From Ignavibacteria bacterium (lineage in GTDB: Bacteria; Bacteroidota; Ignavibacteria; Tepidaquicellales; Tepidaquicellaceae): a DNA stretch of 64,000 nt. Location: positions 338,261-402,260 of the forward strand of contig JADJTX010000002.1 in the NCBI GenBank assembly GCA_016710985.1. The letters run 5' to 3'. Below the pieces are notes generated by a model. It was given only the letters and a program-made list of their open reading frames with translations, did no database searches and was not told where the DNA came from. Position numbers and translations under genes: made by a program. Shown here in pieces: positions 9,017-18,286 of the stretch. How positions within the stretch are numbered: position 1 is the first letter of the stretch; the number at the start of each line of letters is the position of its first letter.

Positions 9017-9388
9017 TTTACTTATCTCCTTTGTTTTTTATTTTTTTGAATTATAATACAATATTGGTTACAATGTCCATGCCACAGTGAAAAATTAGAT
9101 TTTTAAACAAAATTAAAGAGTTTGAAAAGTAATTCACTGAAATATATTTCCTGAAAAATGAAGTTCAGAGCTTTTGACTGAAATATTTGTCACAAAATTG
9201 AACCAAGTAATTTATTAATTCGTGTTAATTAGTGAAATTTGTGGCAGGGTTTGTTTTAGTCGAATTTAAATTTGTTAAGGCATGCGATCGGATTTTCAAT
9301 AATTAAAAAATCCGGATTCGATATAATGAATCCGGATTCCCAAGGAGTAAAATAATAAGGATATAAATCCGATTATTCTACTAAAATG
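9017..9388. other. Intergenic region upstream of hsp20
   Basis: No open frame with family features was seen. It should hold the hsp20 promoter, but no clear CIRCE-type inverted repeat or HAIR motif was found. The Rieske terminator lies at its left-strand end (9303-9341). Confidence 0.5.
9303..9341 (-). terminator. Terminator after the Rieske gene
   Basis: A perfect 11-bp stem, AATCCGGATTC (9309-9319) and GAATCCGGATT (9328-9338), encloses an 8-base loop. On the minus strand it runs into TTTTTTAATT. It lies about 50 bp past the Rieske stop. Confidence 0.85.
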
Positions 9389-9811
9389 CTAGTATGTTAA
9401 AGTATTGTTTTCGGCGTTATATGTTGTTTTAAGGCTTTTCAGATTTTTTGTTGCAGGTCCGTTAGTAACTTTCCCGGTTGAAGAATAAGTGGAACCATGA
9501 CAAGGACATTCGAAACCACTGCCGGTATAATCAACATCACATTTTTTATGTGTACAAATCATGCTTAATGCGAGAAACTTTGATTCACCTGTTCTGGAAA
9601 TAAATGTCTTTCCTATTACCGTACTTCCTCCGACGTTAGCTAAATCCGGGTAATCTGCAATATTAATTACTTTAGTAGCAGAATTAATATCGTATTCGGC
9701 TTCGGCAAATAATTTTTTTACATCAAGTGCGCTCAAAGCTATAGACCCTACTGCAATTGTTTTCAACGAATTTTTTAAAAAATCTCTTCGGTTAAAATTT
9801 TCTTTTTCCAT
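9389..9811 (-). CDS. Rieske [2Fe-2S] protein with Tat signal
   Basis: 140 residues. The N terminus has a twin-arginine signal (NRRDFLKNSLKTIAVGS), so the folded cluster protein is exported. The two Rieske cluster-binding boxes are CTHKKCDVDY and CPCHGSTYSSTGKV, giving the Cys-x-His and Cys-x-x-His ligands. NGPATKNLKSL follows as in soluble and cytochrome bc-type Rieske domains. No cytochrome b or c1 gene is adjacent, so it is a stand-alone electron carrier or a subunit of a complex encoded elsewhere. The upstream neighbour on the same strand is a cupredoxin, 66 bp away, suggesting an extracytoplasmic redox pair. Confidence 0.92.
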   Translation of the reverse strand: MEKENFNRRDFLKNSLKTIAVGSIALSALDVKKLFAEAEYDINSATKVINIADYPDLANVGGSTVIGKTFISRTGESKFLALSMICTHKKCDVDYTGSGFECPCHGSTYSSTGKVTNGPATKNLKSLKTTYNAENNTLTY

Positions 9812-9877
9812 GTGAATTCTGTTAGTTTAATTAATTTTATCTAAAATATTTGTATTGATTTAAAAATCCTTGTAGTC

Positions 9878-10531
9878 TTATTTTATAAGAAGCATTTTTC
9901 TTGTTTCAATGAATCCTTCTGTCTGGATTTTATAATAATATATTCCGCTTGTATAATTTACGGCATTCCAGTCGACCTGATATGAACCGGCATTTAGCTT
10001 TTCATTTACCAAAGTTTCGATTTCCTGTCCCATATTATTAAAAACTTTCAGCACTACGTTAGATGAATTCGGGATTGAAAAGTTTATATTAGTAACCGGG
10101 TTGAACGGATTCGGAAAATTTTGCGAAAGTTCATAACTTCGGACAATTTCCGTAAGCTGTGTGATTGAAGAAGCTACAGCATTTATGTTACCTGCCATGT
10201 CCGGAGCATGCGGCTCGCAGACATAATGATACATACCTGCAACCTGTATTACATAAATAAATGTTGGTGATGCGGAGGTTAACGGGGCATTCCAGGCCGG
10301 AGCTCCTGACGGTCTTGTAGAACCTTCCGATCCGTTACAGGTAGTTGTATGACTTCCGCCTGTACGTGTCCATTTTATCGTATCTCCCACGGATACACTT
10401 ATATTTGCCGGTGAGAAAATGTTGCCTGATGTTGCGGCTACATTGTGTGTAACTGAATAAGATGCGGTTGTATTAATAAACATCATGATTATTAATGCCG
10501 ATACAAGAAGTTGAATTTTGTTTGATACCAT
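9878..10531 (-). CDS. Plastocyanin-like cupredoxin with T9SS sorting domain
   Basis: 217 residues: signal peptide, cupredoxin domain at about 28-115, then a T9SS C-terminal sorting domain at about 135-217. The copper site is visible: His in GGSHTTTC, then YHYVCEPHAPDM with Cys, His and Met. FSPANISVSVGDTIKW is the usual first-strand pattern. The sorting domain reads LSQNFPNPFNPVTNINFSI and ends YYKIQTEGFIETRKMLLIK. The family carries electrons through a type 1 copper. The sorting domain implies export across the outer membrane and probable surface attachment. It precedes the Rieske gene and follows another T9SS protein 17 bp away, so the three probably share a transcript. Confidence 0.9.
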   Translation of the reverse strand: MVSNKIQLLVSALIIMMFINTTASYSVTHNVAATSGNIFSPANISVSVGDTIKWTRTGGSHTTTCNGSEGSTRPSGAPAWNAPLTSASPTFIYVIQVAGMYHYVCEPHAPDMAGNINAVASSITQLTEIVRSYELSQNFPNPFNPVTNINFSIPNSSNVVLKVFNNMGQEIETLVNEKLNAGSYQVDWNAVNYTSGIYYYKIQTEGFIETRKMLLIK

Positions 10532-10548
10532 TTTTATATTTATTAGAT

Positions 10549-11490
10549 TTATTTAATTAAGATCATTTTCTTAATTGCCGAGAAATTTTCCGTTTCAATC
10601 CGGTAAAAATAAACACCGCTTGTCTGGTTTTCTGCATTCCATTTAAGCTGATACGTACCAGCTAATAAACTCTGATTGAGCAGTCTGTCAACTTCTTTTC
10701 CGGATGAATTGTAAATGACGAGTTTCACAAATGACTTTTCAGTGATGCTGAATTTTATGTTTGTGGAAGGATTAAAAGGATTTGGGAAATTATCTCCTAG
10801 AAAGTAGCCTTCAGGTATTTTTACATTTTGTGAAACAATGTTTGTGCTTTTTGCAGTTCTTCCGGCAACTGTATTTGTAAAATCGGATAACCCGAATGTA
10901 TTATAAGAACATACTTTATAATAATAAACATTATCCGGTGTCAGACCAACTTCCTGATATGTCAGAATATCCAGTCCTACAGTATCTATATACTGAAAAA
11001 GCATCTGACCTTCTTCTCTCCGGGCAATTATAAATCCTAATTCATTGTCAGAATTATCCTGCCACTCAATGGTAATGCTGGTTGGAGTCGAATCTGTTAA
11101 GATCAGGTTTGAAGGCGCAAGAGGAATGTTTGCTGTGTCAATAATTGCAATTGTATCTGCAATGTTTGAATAATCCGACCTCAGGTTTCCTGCATAAGCA
11201 TAAACTCTGTAATAATATCTGACATTATTTGTCACCCAGTAATCTAAAAACCGGTCAGCGTTCTGCCCTGCAGATCCAATTGTTTCCCATGCAACTGAAG
11301 TATCACCGGTATAGGAGCGTTCAATATAAAAACCCTGTTCGTTATTGGAATTGTCATCCCATTTGACCTTTATATAACTGAATTCCTCCGGTTCAGCTTC
11401 TAAATTCGACGGAGCATTTATTACCTGTGCCCCTGCAATCCCCGAGAAGATTGCTGTTAAAACTAAGAATTGTAAAATAATTTTTATCAC
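10549..11490 (-). CDS. Secreted protein with two fibronectin type III domains and T9SS sorting domain
   Basis: 313 residues with a signal peptide (LQFLVLTAIFSGIAGAQ). Two FN3-like domains follow: APSNLEAEPEEFSYIKVKW at about 25-115 and APSNLILTDSTPTSITIEW at about 125-210. The C terminus is a T9SS sorting domain (LGDNFPNPFNPSTNIKFSI, YFYRIETENFSAIKKMILIK). No enzymatic domain is seen; it is probably a surface or adhesion module. It is the first gene of the FN3-cupredoxin-Rieske group. Confidence 0.88.
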   Translation of the reverse strand: MIKIILQFLVLTAIFSGIAGAQVINAPSNLEAEPEEFSYIKVKWDDNSNNEQGFYIERSYTGDTSVAWETIGSAGQNADRFLDYWVTNNVRYYYRVYAYAGNLRSDYSNIADTIAIIDTANIPLAPSNLILTDSTPTSITIEWQDNSDNELGFIIARREEGQMLFQYIDTVGLDILTYQEVGLTPDNVYYYKVCSYNTFGLSDFTNTVAGRTAKSTNIVSQNVKIPEGYFLGDNFPNPFNPSTNIKFSITEKSFVKLVIYNSSGKEVDRLLNQSLLAGTYQLKWNAENQTSGVYFYRIETENFSAIKKMILIK

Positions 11491-11932
11491 TTTTTTTTTC
11501 TCCTTGGTATTAATTAATTTTTAAGTTGTGTTGCAATCTCTAACGTTTTGATTAATTAATTTGATTCAAAAATATACGTAATGCACAACAAAGTCCAAAC
11601 AATAATTGCCTTATCCGTAGGATTCAAATTTTAAATTAAAGAGTTGAAATTCATTTTTATTATTTTAATATTGAAATAAATATTTTAGTTAAATACTAAA
11701 CACTGCCTTAACTCCGCTTGTAATGACTATAAATTCTCTAAATGATACATTTATAATATATTTTACCGATAATTTAAAAGTAAATTGTTAGAATTTTATT
11801 TATTTTAAAACAAAATCCGCTTAAATCCGTGAATTCCAGTGATATAAAATTATTGGTAATAACCGGAACTTGGACTTCCGTTCTTTCTAACTAAGGCATT
11901 TCACAAATTCAAAAAATGAACATTTAACAAAT
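11491..11932. other. Divergent intergenic region
   Basis: About 440 bp of AT-rich sequence between divergent genes. It must hold promoters for both directions, but I see no gene, strong hairpin or tandem repeat. Confidence 0.5.
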
Positions 11933-13453
11933 ATGAAAGTTACAGATGACCTTTTCCAGCTAATAAAATCTCTTGATCAGTCCGAAAAGAGATATTTTAA
12001 AGTTTTTGCTACAATGCATATAAAAGGCAGTGATGAAAACAAATATGTAATGCTATTCGATGCAATTGATAAACAGCCTGAATATAACGAAGAGGAGATC
12101 AGAAAACACTTTAAAAAAGAAAAATTTCTTAATCAGCTGCACGTCGCAAAAAACTATTTGTATAATAATATTCTTAAAAGCCTGCGTCTGTTTCATGCTG
12201 AAAAGTCAAAGCTAAACGAACTTATGGATATTCTGAGGGACGTGCAGATTCTTTATGACAAGTCTCTCTTCAAGCAATGCCGGAAACTGCTCGATAAAGC
12301 CAAGAAAATTGCTTACACCTACGAAAAACATTCACACATTCTTGCCGTACTTGACTGGGAAAAAACTCTTGCCCGGACCAGCGCTTATGCCAACAGTAAC
12401 GAAAAGGATCTTTTGGAATTCTATGATGAGATAAATGATAATCTCGAAAAGCTCGGAAATATAAATGAATACTGGAAGCTCACAATGAAATCCTTTCTCC
12501 TGAGAAAAAAACAGGGTGAGATAAGAGATAAGACAGAGCTGAAGAAGTTCAATGAAATCATAAATCATCCCCTGCTGAAAGCGGAAGATAAAGCAACAAG
12601 CTTTCAGTCAAAAAATTTTTTCTTCAATATTAAAGGGCTTTATTATTTTACCAATAAGGACTATAAAAATCTGTTAGAATATTGCAAAAAACTTGTAGAT
12701 CTTCTTGAAGAAAATCCTCTGCTCATGAAAGAAGATAATTACATTGCATCACTATATAATCTTCTGCTGGTTCAGATAGAGTTAAAACAGTTTGAGGATG
12801 CATTGAATACAATTAAGAAGCTGCGAAGTATTAAAACAAACTCTTCCGTAATGCAGGCGCGAATTTTTGTAACATCTTATGATACGGAAATCAATTTATA
12901 TCTGCGGACAGGTGAATTTGAAAAAGGTATCCCGCTTGTAAAGGAAATCGAAGAAGGTCTGAAAAGACTTAAAGAGAAAATAAATAAGGAATCTGAAGTT
13001 CTTTTTTCGTTTAATATTTCTTACTTATACTTCAGTCTCGGTGATTATAATAATTCACTTAAATGGGCTAATGAAATCATTAATGACAAAGAACTTAATA
13101 TTCGCGAAGACATTCAGTGCTTTGCAAGAATACTTAACCTGCTTGTTCATTATGAGCTAGGCAATTATGATCTAATTGAATACATAATGAAGTCCACACG
13201 CCGATACCTTTCAAATAAAAATAAGCTTAATAAATTCGAGCTTATCACTTTGAACTATATCCGCAAACTAATCAACGCAAATATAGATGACGACAAAATG
13301 TATATCTTTAATGAATGGAAAAAAGAGCTGAACACAATTTCAGACGACATACTGGAAATAAAAGCTTATGAGTACTTCGACTTCATTTCATGGCTCGAAA
13401 GTAAGCTTGGGAAAAAGAGTTTTGCTGAGGTTGTAAGGGCAAAGAAAAAGTAA
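11933..13453 (+). CDS. Uncharacterised all-helical protein, possibly TPR-like
   Basis: 506 residues, no signal peptide or membrane segment. It is rich in Lys, Glu, Leu and Asn, and consists of helix-turn-helix-like repeats, e.g. KQCRKLLDKAKKIAYTYEKH and LYFSLGDYNNSLKWANEIIN. The latter fits a TPR consensus (small residues around G-D-Y). The N terminus (VTDDLFQLIKSLDQSEKRYF) is distinctive. I recall similar uncharacterised proteins in Bacteroidetes-group genomes but know no function. A scaffold or protein-interaction role is inference. A short tandem array begins directly after the stop. Confidence 0.75.
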   Translation: MKVTDDLFQLIKSLDQSEKRYFKVFATMHIKGSDENKYVMLFDAIDKQPEYNEEEIRKHFKKEKFLNQLHVAKNYLYNNILKSLRLFHAEKSKLNELMDILRDVQILYDKSLFKQCRKLLDKAKKIAYTYEKHSHILAVLDWEKTLARTSAYANSNEKDLLEFYDEINDNLEKLGNINEYWKLTMKSFLLRKKQGEIRDKTELKKFNEIINHPLLKAEDKATSFQSKNFFFNIKGLYYFTNKDYKNLLEYCKKLVDLLEENPLLMKEDNYIASLYNLLLVQIELKQFEDALNTIKKLRSIKTNSSVMQARIFVTSYDTEINLYLRTGEFEKGIPLVKEIEEGLKRLKEKINKESEVLFSFNISYLYFSLGDYNNSLKWANEIINDKELNIREDIQCFARILNLLVHYELGNYDLIEYIMKSTRRYLSNKNKLNKFELITLNYIRKLINANIDDDKMYIFNEWKKELNTISDDILEIKAYEYFDFISWLESKLGKKSFAEVVRAKKK

Positions 13454-13455
13454 TG

Positions 13456-13531
13456 GATTCATAAGATCCGTAAGATTTATAAGATTTATAAGTTTAAAAC
13501 TATTAATTACTAACTTTCAACTTTCAACTAA
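13456..13531. repeat. Two short tandem arrays between the helical protein and the SulP gene
   Basis: Degenerate 9-10-bp copies of TAAGATTTA/TAAGATCCG (13456-13492), related to the complement of the AATCTTACG array, then three 7-bp copies of the AACTTTC type (13512-13531) running up to the SulP start codon. Confidence 0.7.
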
Positions 13532-13533
13532 CA

Positions 13534-15188
13534 ATGCTTGTCCCGAAGCTTTTCACAACTCTGAAATTCTACAATAAAGAACAATTTTACAAAGACATTT
13601 CTGCCGGTATAATTGTAGGGATTGTAGCTCTTCCTCTGGCTATAGCATTCGGAATTGCCTCCGGTGTCTCTCCTGAGAAAGGATTGTTCACTGCAGTAAT
13701 TGCGGGGTTTATAATTTCCGCATTGGGTGGAAGCCGGGTACAGATAGGCGGTCCGACCGGAGCTTTTATTGTAATTGTTTATGGGATAGTTCAGACATAC
13801 GGACTCGACGGACTGATGATAGCGACGATCTTAGCGGGTATCATTCTTATTATAATGGGTCTGGCAAAGTTTGGTACACTGATAAAATTCATACCGCTGC
13901 CGCTTATCACAGGTTTACCTCAGGTATTGCAATAATAATTTTCATAACACAAGTGAAAGATCTGCTTGGATTGAAAATTGACACACTGCCTTCAGAATTT
14001 TAGAAAAGATACCGGTGTATATTGAAAACATAAGTACTTTCAATCCGCAGACAGTAATAGTTTCAGTCATTACACTCGCAATAATTATTTTCTTTCCTTT
14101 CATTACAAAGAAAAGTCCCGAGGATATTTGTTGCGCTGATTGCGGAACTCTTATATCACAATTCTTCGGAATGAATGTTGAAACCATCAGCTCAAATTCG
14201 GCGCAATTCCGAATTCAATTCCATCACCTGCATTTCGGAGATCACTTATGCAAAAGTTTATGCTTTGATCGGTCCGGCATTTACAATTGCTCTGCTCGCT
14301 GCGATAGAATCTCTATTGAGCGCAGTTGTAGCTGACGGTATGACCGGTGGGAAGCACCGTTCAAATATGGAACTTGTCGCAAACGGAATCGCAAATATTG
14401 CTTCTCCTCTATTTGGCGGAATTCCTGCAACGGGTGCGATCGCCAGAACAGTTACCAATATTCGAAGCGGGGGAAAAACTCCCGTAGCGGGAATCACACA
14501 TTCCTTCGTTCTGCTTTTGATAATGATCTTTTTCGGTCAGTATGCGGGAATGATCCCATTATGTGTTTTAGCGTGCATACTTGTAGTCGTGTCTTACAAT
14601 ATGTTTGAATGGAGAGAATTCAAAGCTCAGCTGAAGATGCCTAAGAGTGATGTGATAGTTTTGCTCTCGACTTTTTTCCTGACGATCTTATTTGACCTTA
14701 CTATAGCTATAGAAATAGGAATGATAATGTCGGCTTTCTTATTCATGAACCGAATGGCGAATGTAACAAACATTGGGATTATCACACGTGAATTTGATGA
14801 AACCGGTGAAGCTGACGACACAGGCGAAAGTTCTTCACAGCCAAAGGATATTCCTGAAGGTGTGATCATTTATGAAGTGAACGGACCTTTCTTCTTCGGC
14901 GCTGCAAGTAAGTTCAAGGAAACATTAAGGACAGTAGATAAAAAATCACGTGTTCTGATATTGCGGCTTAGAAATGTTCCGGCAATAGACGCAACCGGAT
15001 TAGCAACCATCGAAGACATATTTGATGAATGCAGAAAGAATAATTCCACACTTATACTTTCAGGCATACACGCACAACCGTTATTTGCGGCTGAGAAGGC
15101 GGGGCTTATTCAAAAGATAGGTGATGAAAATGTATGCGGGAGCATAGATGATGCTCTGAACCGGGCTCGTGAGCTAATTGATAGATGA
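13534..15188 (+). pseudogene. SulP/SLC26-family anion transporter with STAS domain, multiply frameshifted
   Basis: Spliced across frames this is a typical SulP permease of about 550 residues. The N-terminal part holds membrane helices ([37 protein letters not shown]). The middle has TVIVSVITLAIIIFFPF and MTGGKHRSNMELVANGIAN. The C-terminal STAS domain (PEGVIIYEVNGPFFFGAASK) carries the IDATGL core. SulP proteins move sulfate, bicarbonate or other anions. At least six 1-base shifts lie between 13917 and 14240 (near 13917, 14002, 14113, 14144, 14190 and 14237), several in homopolymers. Everything after 14240 is clean. That clustering fits local sequence error better than gradual decay. The stop codon lies inside the following 7-bp array. 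Confidence 0.85.
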
Positions 15189-15337
15189 TAGTTGATAATT
15201 GATAATTGATAGATGATAGTTGATAATTGATAGTTGATAATTGATAGTTGATAGTTGATAATTGATAGTTGATCTCGATGTCCCGGTCCAAATTACAGTT
15301 TTTAACTGTCAACTATCAATTATCAATTGTCAACTAA
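15177..15337. repeat. 7-bp tandem array (TTGATAR) with an inverted copy
   Basis: About 13 units of TTGATAA/TTGATAG fill 15177-15273, starting inside the last codons of the SulP gene. The complementary word (CAACTATCAATTATCAATTG) follows at 15310-15329, so the transcript could fold into a long imperfect hairpin around about 35 bp of unique sequence. Confidence 0.9.
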
Positions 15338-15408
15338 TTAGATTTCTATTAAAAAAACGGTTTAGTAATTTATCACTCGAAAAAACAAAATAATAAAGAA
15401 AGGAAATA

Positions 15409-16860
15409 ATGTCAGAAAACACACCTATCACGGTCGCTTATGGAGACGGAATCGGTCCCGAAATTATGGAAGCAACACTTAATATCATTAATGCTGCCGG
15501 GGCTAAACTGGATATAGAAACAATAGAAGTAGGCGAGCAGGTTTATCTTCGCGGCAATGCAGCAGGTATAGAGCCAAGCGCGTGGGACTCTCTCAGAAGA
15601 ACGAAAGTTTTTTTAAAGGCTCCAATTACTACTCCGCAGGGCGGAGGATATAAAAGCCTGAATGTAACAACAAGAAAAACATTAGGACTATATGCAAATG
15701 TGCGTCCCTGTGTGTCTTATCATCCTTATGTTTCAACCAAGCATCCCATAATGGATCTGGTGATTGTCCGTGAAAATGAAGAAGATCTTTATGCGGGAAT
15801 TGAATACAGGCAGACTGAAGATGTTTACCAGTGTCTTAAAATCATAACTCGTCCGGGTTCAGAGAAAATAATACGTTATGCATTTGACTATGCTGTTGCC
15901 AATAACAGGAAAAAGGTTACTTGTTTTGTCAAAGATAATATCATGAAGCTGACAGACGGTCTTTTTCACAAAATATTTTTAGCCATTGCCAAAGAGTATC
16001 CGGAGATTGAAAGTGAAGTATGGATAGTTGATATAGGCGCTGCAAAGATGGCGAATACTCCTGAAGCATTTGATGTTTTGGTGATGGAAAATTTATACGG
16101 TGACATACTTTCCGATGTAGCTGCACAGATCACCGGTTCAGTCGGATTAGCTGGCTCATCTAACATAGGTGAAAACTTTGCAATGTTTGAAGCCATTCAC
16201 GGGTCAGCGCCGAGACGTGCGGGACAGAACATTGCCAACCCATCCGGACTATTACTTGGAGCTGTAATGATGCTGAATCACATCGGGCAGAATGAAGTTG
16301 CCTCTAAAGTTCATAATGCCTGGCTTAAAACTCTTGAAGACGGAATACATACATATGATATTTTTAAAGAAGGACTAAGCAAGGAGAAAGTCGGGACGAA
16401 AGAATTTGGTAAAGCTGTGATCGCAAGGCTGGGAGAGAATCCCTCAAAGCTGAAAGTTGTTAATTACAAAAAATTAGAAAAAAAAGCTTCTATAAAGAAG
16501 GAAACTAAAAAATCGATTAAGCAGAGAAAGATCTGGTAGGAATAGATGTTTATTTAGACTGGAGCAGCGGAAGTGCAGAAGACCTTGGAGAAATTTTAAA
16601 GAAAGTAAAATCGGAAGCCCTTACGCTTGGATTTATCAGCAACCGCGGGGTAAAGGTGTGGCCTGACTGTCATCCTGATATTTTCTGTACAGATCATTGG
16701 AGGTGCAGATACCTCGCAACAAATAAGGGAGAAAAAGTTAACATACTAATATTACTTCACTGCTTCAAAGATCAATGATGCAGGATTTGATTTTATTAAG
16801 ACTGAGCATTTATATAACTTTGACGGAAAGCCGGAATATTCCGAAGCGGATCAGGATTAA
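15409..16860 (+). pseudogene. icd: NADP-dependent isocitrate dehydrogenase (Thermus-type), two frameshifts in the C-terminal part
   Basis: The first 376 codons are intact and carry the isocitrate/isopropylmalate dehydrogenase fold: YGDGIGPEIMEATL, VRENEEDLYAGIEYRQ, and the nucleotide-site region FEAIHGSAPRRAGQNIANPS. The frame then stops at 16539. Two shifts (near 16530 and 16740) let the sequence continue as LVGIDVYLDWSS, GFISNRGVKVWPDCHPD, DHWRCRY and KTEHLYNFDGKPEYSEADQD to TAA at 16860. This is the C-terminal extension of Thermus- and Rickettsia-like NADP isocitrate dehydrogenases, total about 483 residues. The family converts isocitrate to 2-oxoglutarate in the TCA cycle. As a central enzyme it is probably functional and the shifts are probably errors. 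GAAAGGA precedes the ATG, and a terminator follows. Confidence 0.85.
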
Positions 16861-16905
16861 ATCATTAATTAAAGAATCTCATCTCAGTAATAAATTAGAT
16901 CATTC

Positions 16906-16938
16906 AAAAATCCCGGAAAATTTTTTTCGGGATTTTTT
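16906..16938 (+). terminator. Terminator after isocitrate dehydrogenase
   Basis: AAAAATCCCG (16906-16915) pairs with CGGGATTTTTT (16928-16938), a classic stem followed by a T-run. Confidence 0.88.
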
Positions 16939-16947
16939 ATTTAGGGC

Positions 16948-17010
16948 TTGACAAAAAGAACTGCTTAATATATTTTTGTAAAGCACTTTAAAAAACAAAG
17001 CACTTTAAAA
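16948..17010 (+). promoter_or_regulatory. Promoter with two tandem operator-like repeats
   Basis: TTGACA at 16948-16953 is followed after 17 bases by TATTTTTG at 16971-16978. The latter fits both a weak -10 box and the Bacteroidetes TAnnTTTG element. Immediately downstream, AAAGCACTTTAAAA occurs twice (16980-16993 and 16997-17010), 17 bp apart. AAAG/CTTT within each copy is a near-dyad. The second copy ends 9 bp before the ATG at 17020. A repressor here would block initiation; the obvious candidate is the winged-helix protein encoded at 17616-17912. Confidence 0.65.
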
Positions 17011-17019
17011 ATAAACCTT

Positions 17020-17619
17020 ATGGAAACAAGACAAGCCGAATCAGAACTCTCGATCATCAAAAAAATCATGGAAGACAGCCGCAGAATAAATATTGACAAC
17101 GGCATTCACTATATCTTCTGGGGAGTACTCATAACCATTGCCTTATTAATTAACTATGTAATGCTCCTTACAAAAGCATCTGTTAATTACATCGGATTAA
17201 TGTGGCTGATACTGATGGTATCAGGAGCTATAATAGACGGTTTCATAGGAAAGCGTCAAAGTAATAAAAGTCCGGCTCATACATTTACATCCAAAATACT
17301 CGGATCACTATGGTTTGCATCGGGAATTTCGATGTTCATGTTTGGTTTCATCGGGACAGTCACAAAAGCCTATAATCCGGTATTCATATGTCCGATCATT
17401 GCAACTTCGCTTGGTATATCATATTTTACCAGCGGTGTAATTCAGCAGATCAACTGGCTCAGAAACATTTCATTCGGCTGGTGGATAGGAGCTGTTGTTC
17501 TTTTCATTTTTCCCAGTATTCATACTCTTCTAATTTTTGCAATAATGATCGTTTGTTTACAACTTATACCGGGAATAATATTAAACAGGATATCGAAAAA
17601 AGAAGAAAGCATAAAATGA
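17020..17619 (+). CDS. Multi-pass membrane protein paired with a winged-helix regulator
   Basis: 199 residues. After a cytosolic helical start (RQAESELSIIKKIMEDSRRI) come about five hydrophobic segments, e.g. IFWGVLITIALLINYVMLL, IGLMWLILMVSGAIIDGFIG, SGISMFMFGFIGTV and VVLFIFPSIHTLLIFAIMIV. No enzyme motif is seen. Its TGA overlaps the ATG of the regulator (ATGA at 17616-17619). Such membrane protein/small regulator couples are common in Bacteroidetes and Firmicutes; the function of this one is unknown. Confidence 0.8.
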   Translation: METRQAESELSIIKKIMEDSRRINIDNGIHYIFWGVLITIALLINYVMLLTKASVNYIGLMWLILMVSGAIIDGFIGKRQSNKSPAHTFTSKILGSLWFASGISMFMFGFIGTVTKAYNPVFICPIIATSLGISYFTSGVIQQINWLRNISFGWWIGAVVLFIFPSIHTLLIFAIMIVCLQLIPGIILNRISKKEESIK

Positions 17620-17912
17620 ACTATGACTATCAGCAAATTGACGATGTAATACATTCACGAATAAGAACTTCGATCATGGCAGTTCTTGTAAGCGTGGAAG
17701 AGGCCGACTTCAATTATCTGAAAGAAAAAGTGAACGCCACTGACGGAAATCTCAGCGTTCACATAAAGAAACTCGAGGAAGCCGGTTACGTATCGGTTAA
17801 AAAAATATTCGTTGACCGCAAACCTGTTTCAAGGTATAAAATCACAAGTAAAGGATATAAAGCGTTTGAGAGTTATATTAAAATGCTGGAAAGCATTGTA
17901 AAGAAAAATTAG
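17616..17912 (+). CDS. Winged-helix transcriptional regulator (HTH_34/MarR-like)
   Basis: 98 residues, starting at the ATG that overlaps the preceding stop. The ATG is chosen over an upstream in-frame start because it gives translational coupling and the family's normal length. A single winged helix spans most of the protein: IRTSIMAVLVSVEEADFNYL, then the recognition helix region TDGNLSVHIKKLEEAGYV, then the wing VKKIFVDRKPVSRYKITSKG. This matches the small regulators that often accompany integral membrane proteins. Autoregulation through the AAAGCACTTTAAAA repeats upstream of 17020 is a reasonable inference. Confidence 0.85.
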   Translation: MNYDYQQIDDVIHSRIRTSIMAVLVSVEEADFNYLKEKVNATDGNLSVHIKKLEEAGYVSVKKIFVDRKPVSRYKITSKGYKAFESYIKMLESIVKKN

Positions 17913-17976
17913 TTATTGGTTAATTGGTTGAATAGTTAATCAGTAATTTTTAATAATTTTAAATTAAAAAATATTA

Positions 17977-18261
17977 ATGGAAAAATTAACAGAGCAGCAA
18001 GTCGTGGAAGAATTAAAAAATCTGACCGGCTGGAGTTTAACAGAGAATTCAATCAGGAAAACATTTTCAACAAAAGGATTCCCACAGACAATGGGTCTCG
18101 TGACAGCTATCGGAGCATTATGTCAGCAGCACGATCATCATCCCGATTATCTTACAATGAAATATTCAAGTGTTGAAGTTTCCTTTTCCACACATTCCGC
18201 GAAGGGTATTACAATTAAAGACACCAAAATTGCACAAGACATTAATAAATTAAATTTTTAA
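17977..18261 (+). CDS. phhB: Pterin-4a-carbinolamine dehydratase
   Basis: 94 residues, the usual size. The signature is HDHHPDYLTMKYSSVEVSF, including the active-site His pair and Pro, after GWSLTENSIRKTF. The family dehydrates 4a-hydroxytetrahydrobiopterin during recycling of the phenylalanine hydroxylase cofactor. In bacteria lacking that pathway it may act in molybdopterin or other pterin metabolism. No phenylalanine hydroxylase gene is in the window. Confidence 0.93.
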   Translation: MEKLTEQQVVEELKNLTGWSLTENSIRKTFSTKGFPQTMGLVTAIGALCQQHDHHPDYLTMKYSSVEVSFSTHSAKGITIKDTKIAQDINKLNF

Positions 18262-18286
18262 ATATTTGACACCCAACAAAAATAAA

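Noticed and set aside
8462..9060. CIRCE/HrcA operator upstream of the heat-shock genes
   Set aside because: No TTAGCACTC-type inverted repeat was found before hsp20 or dnaK.
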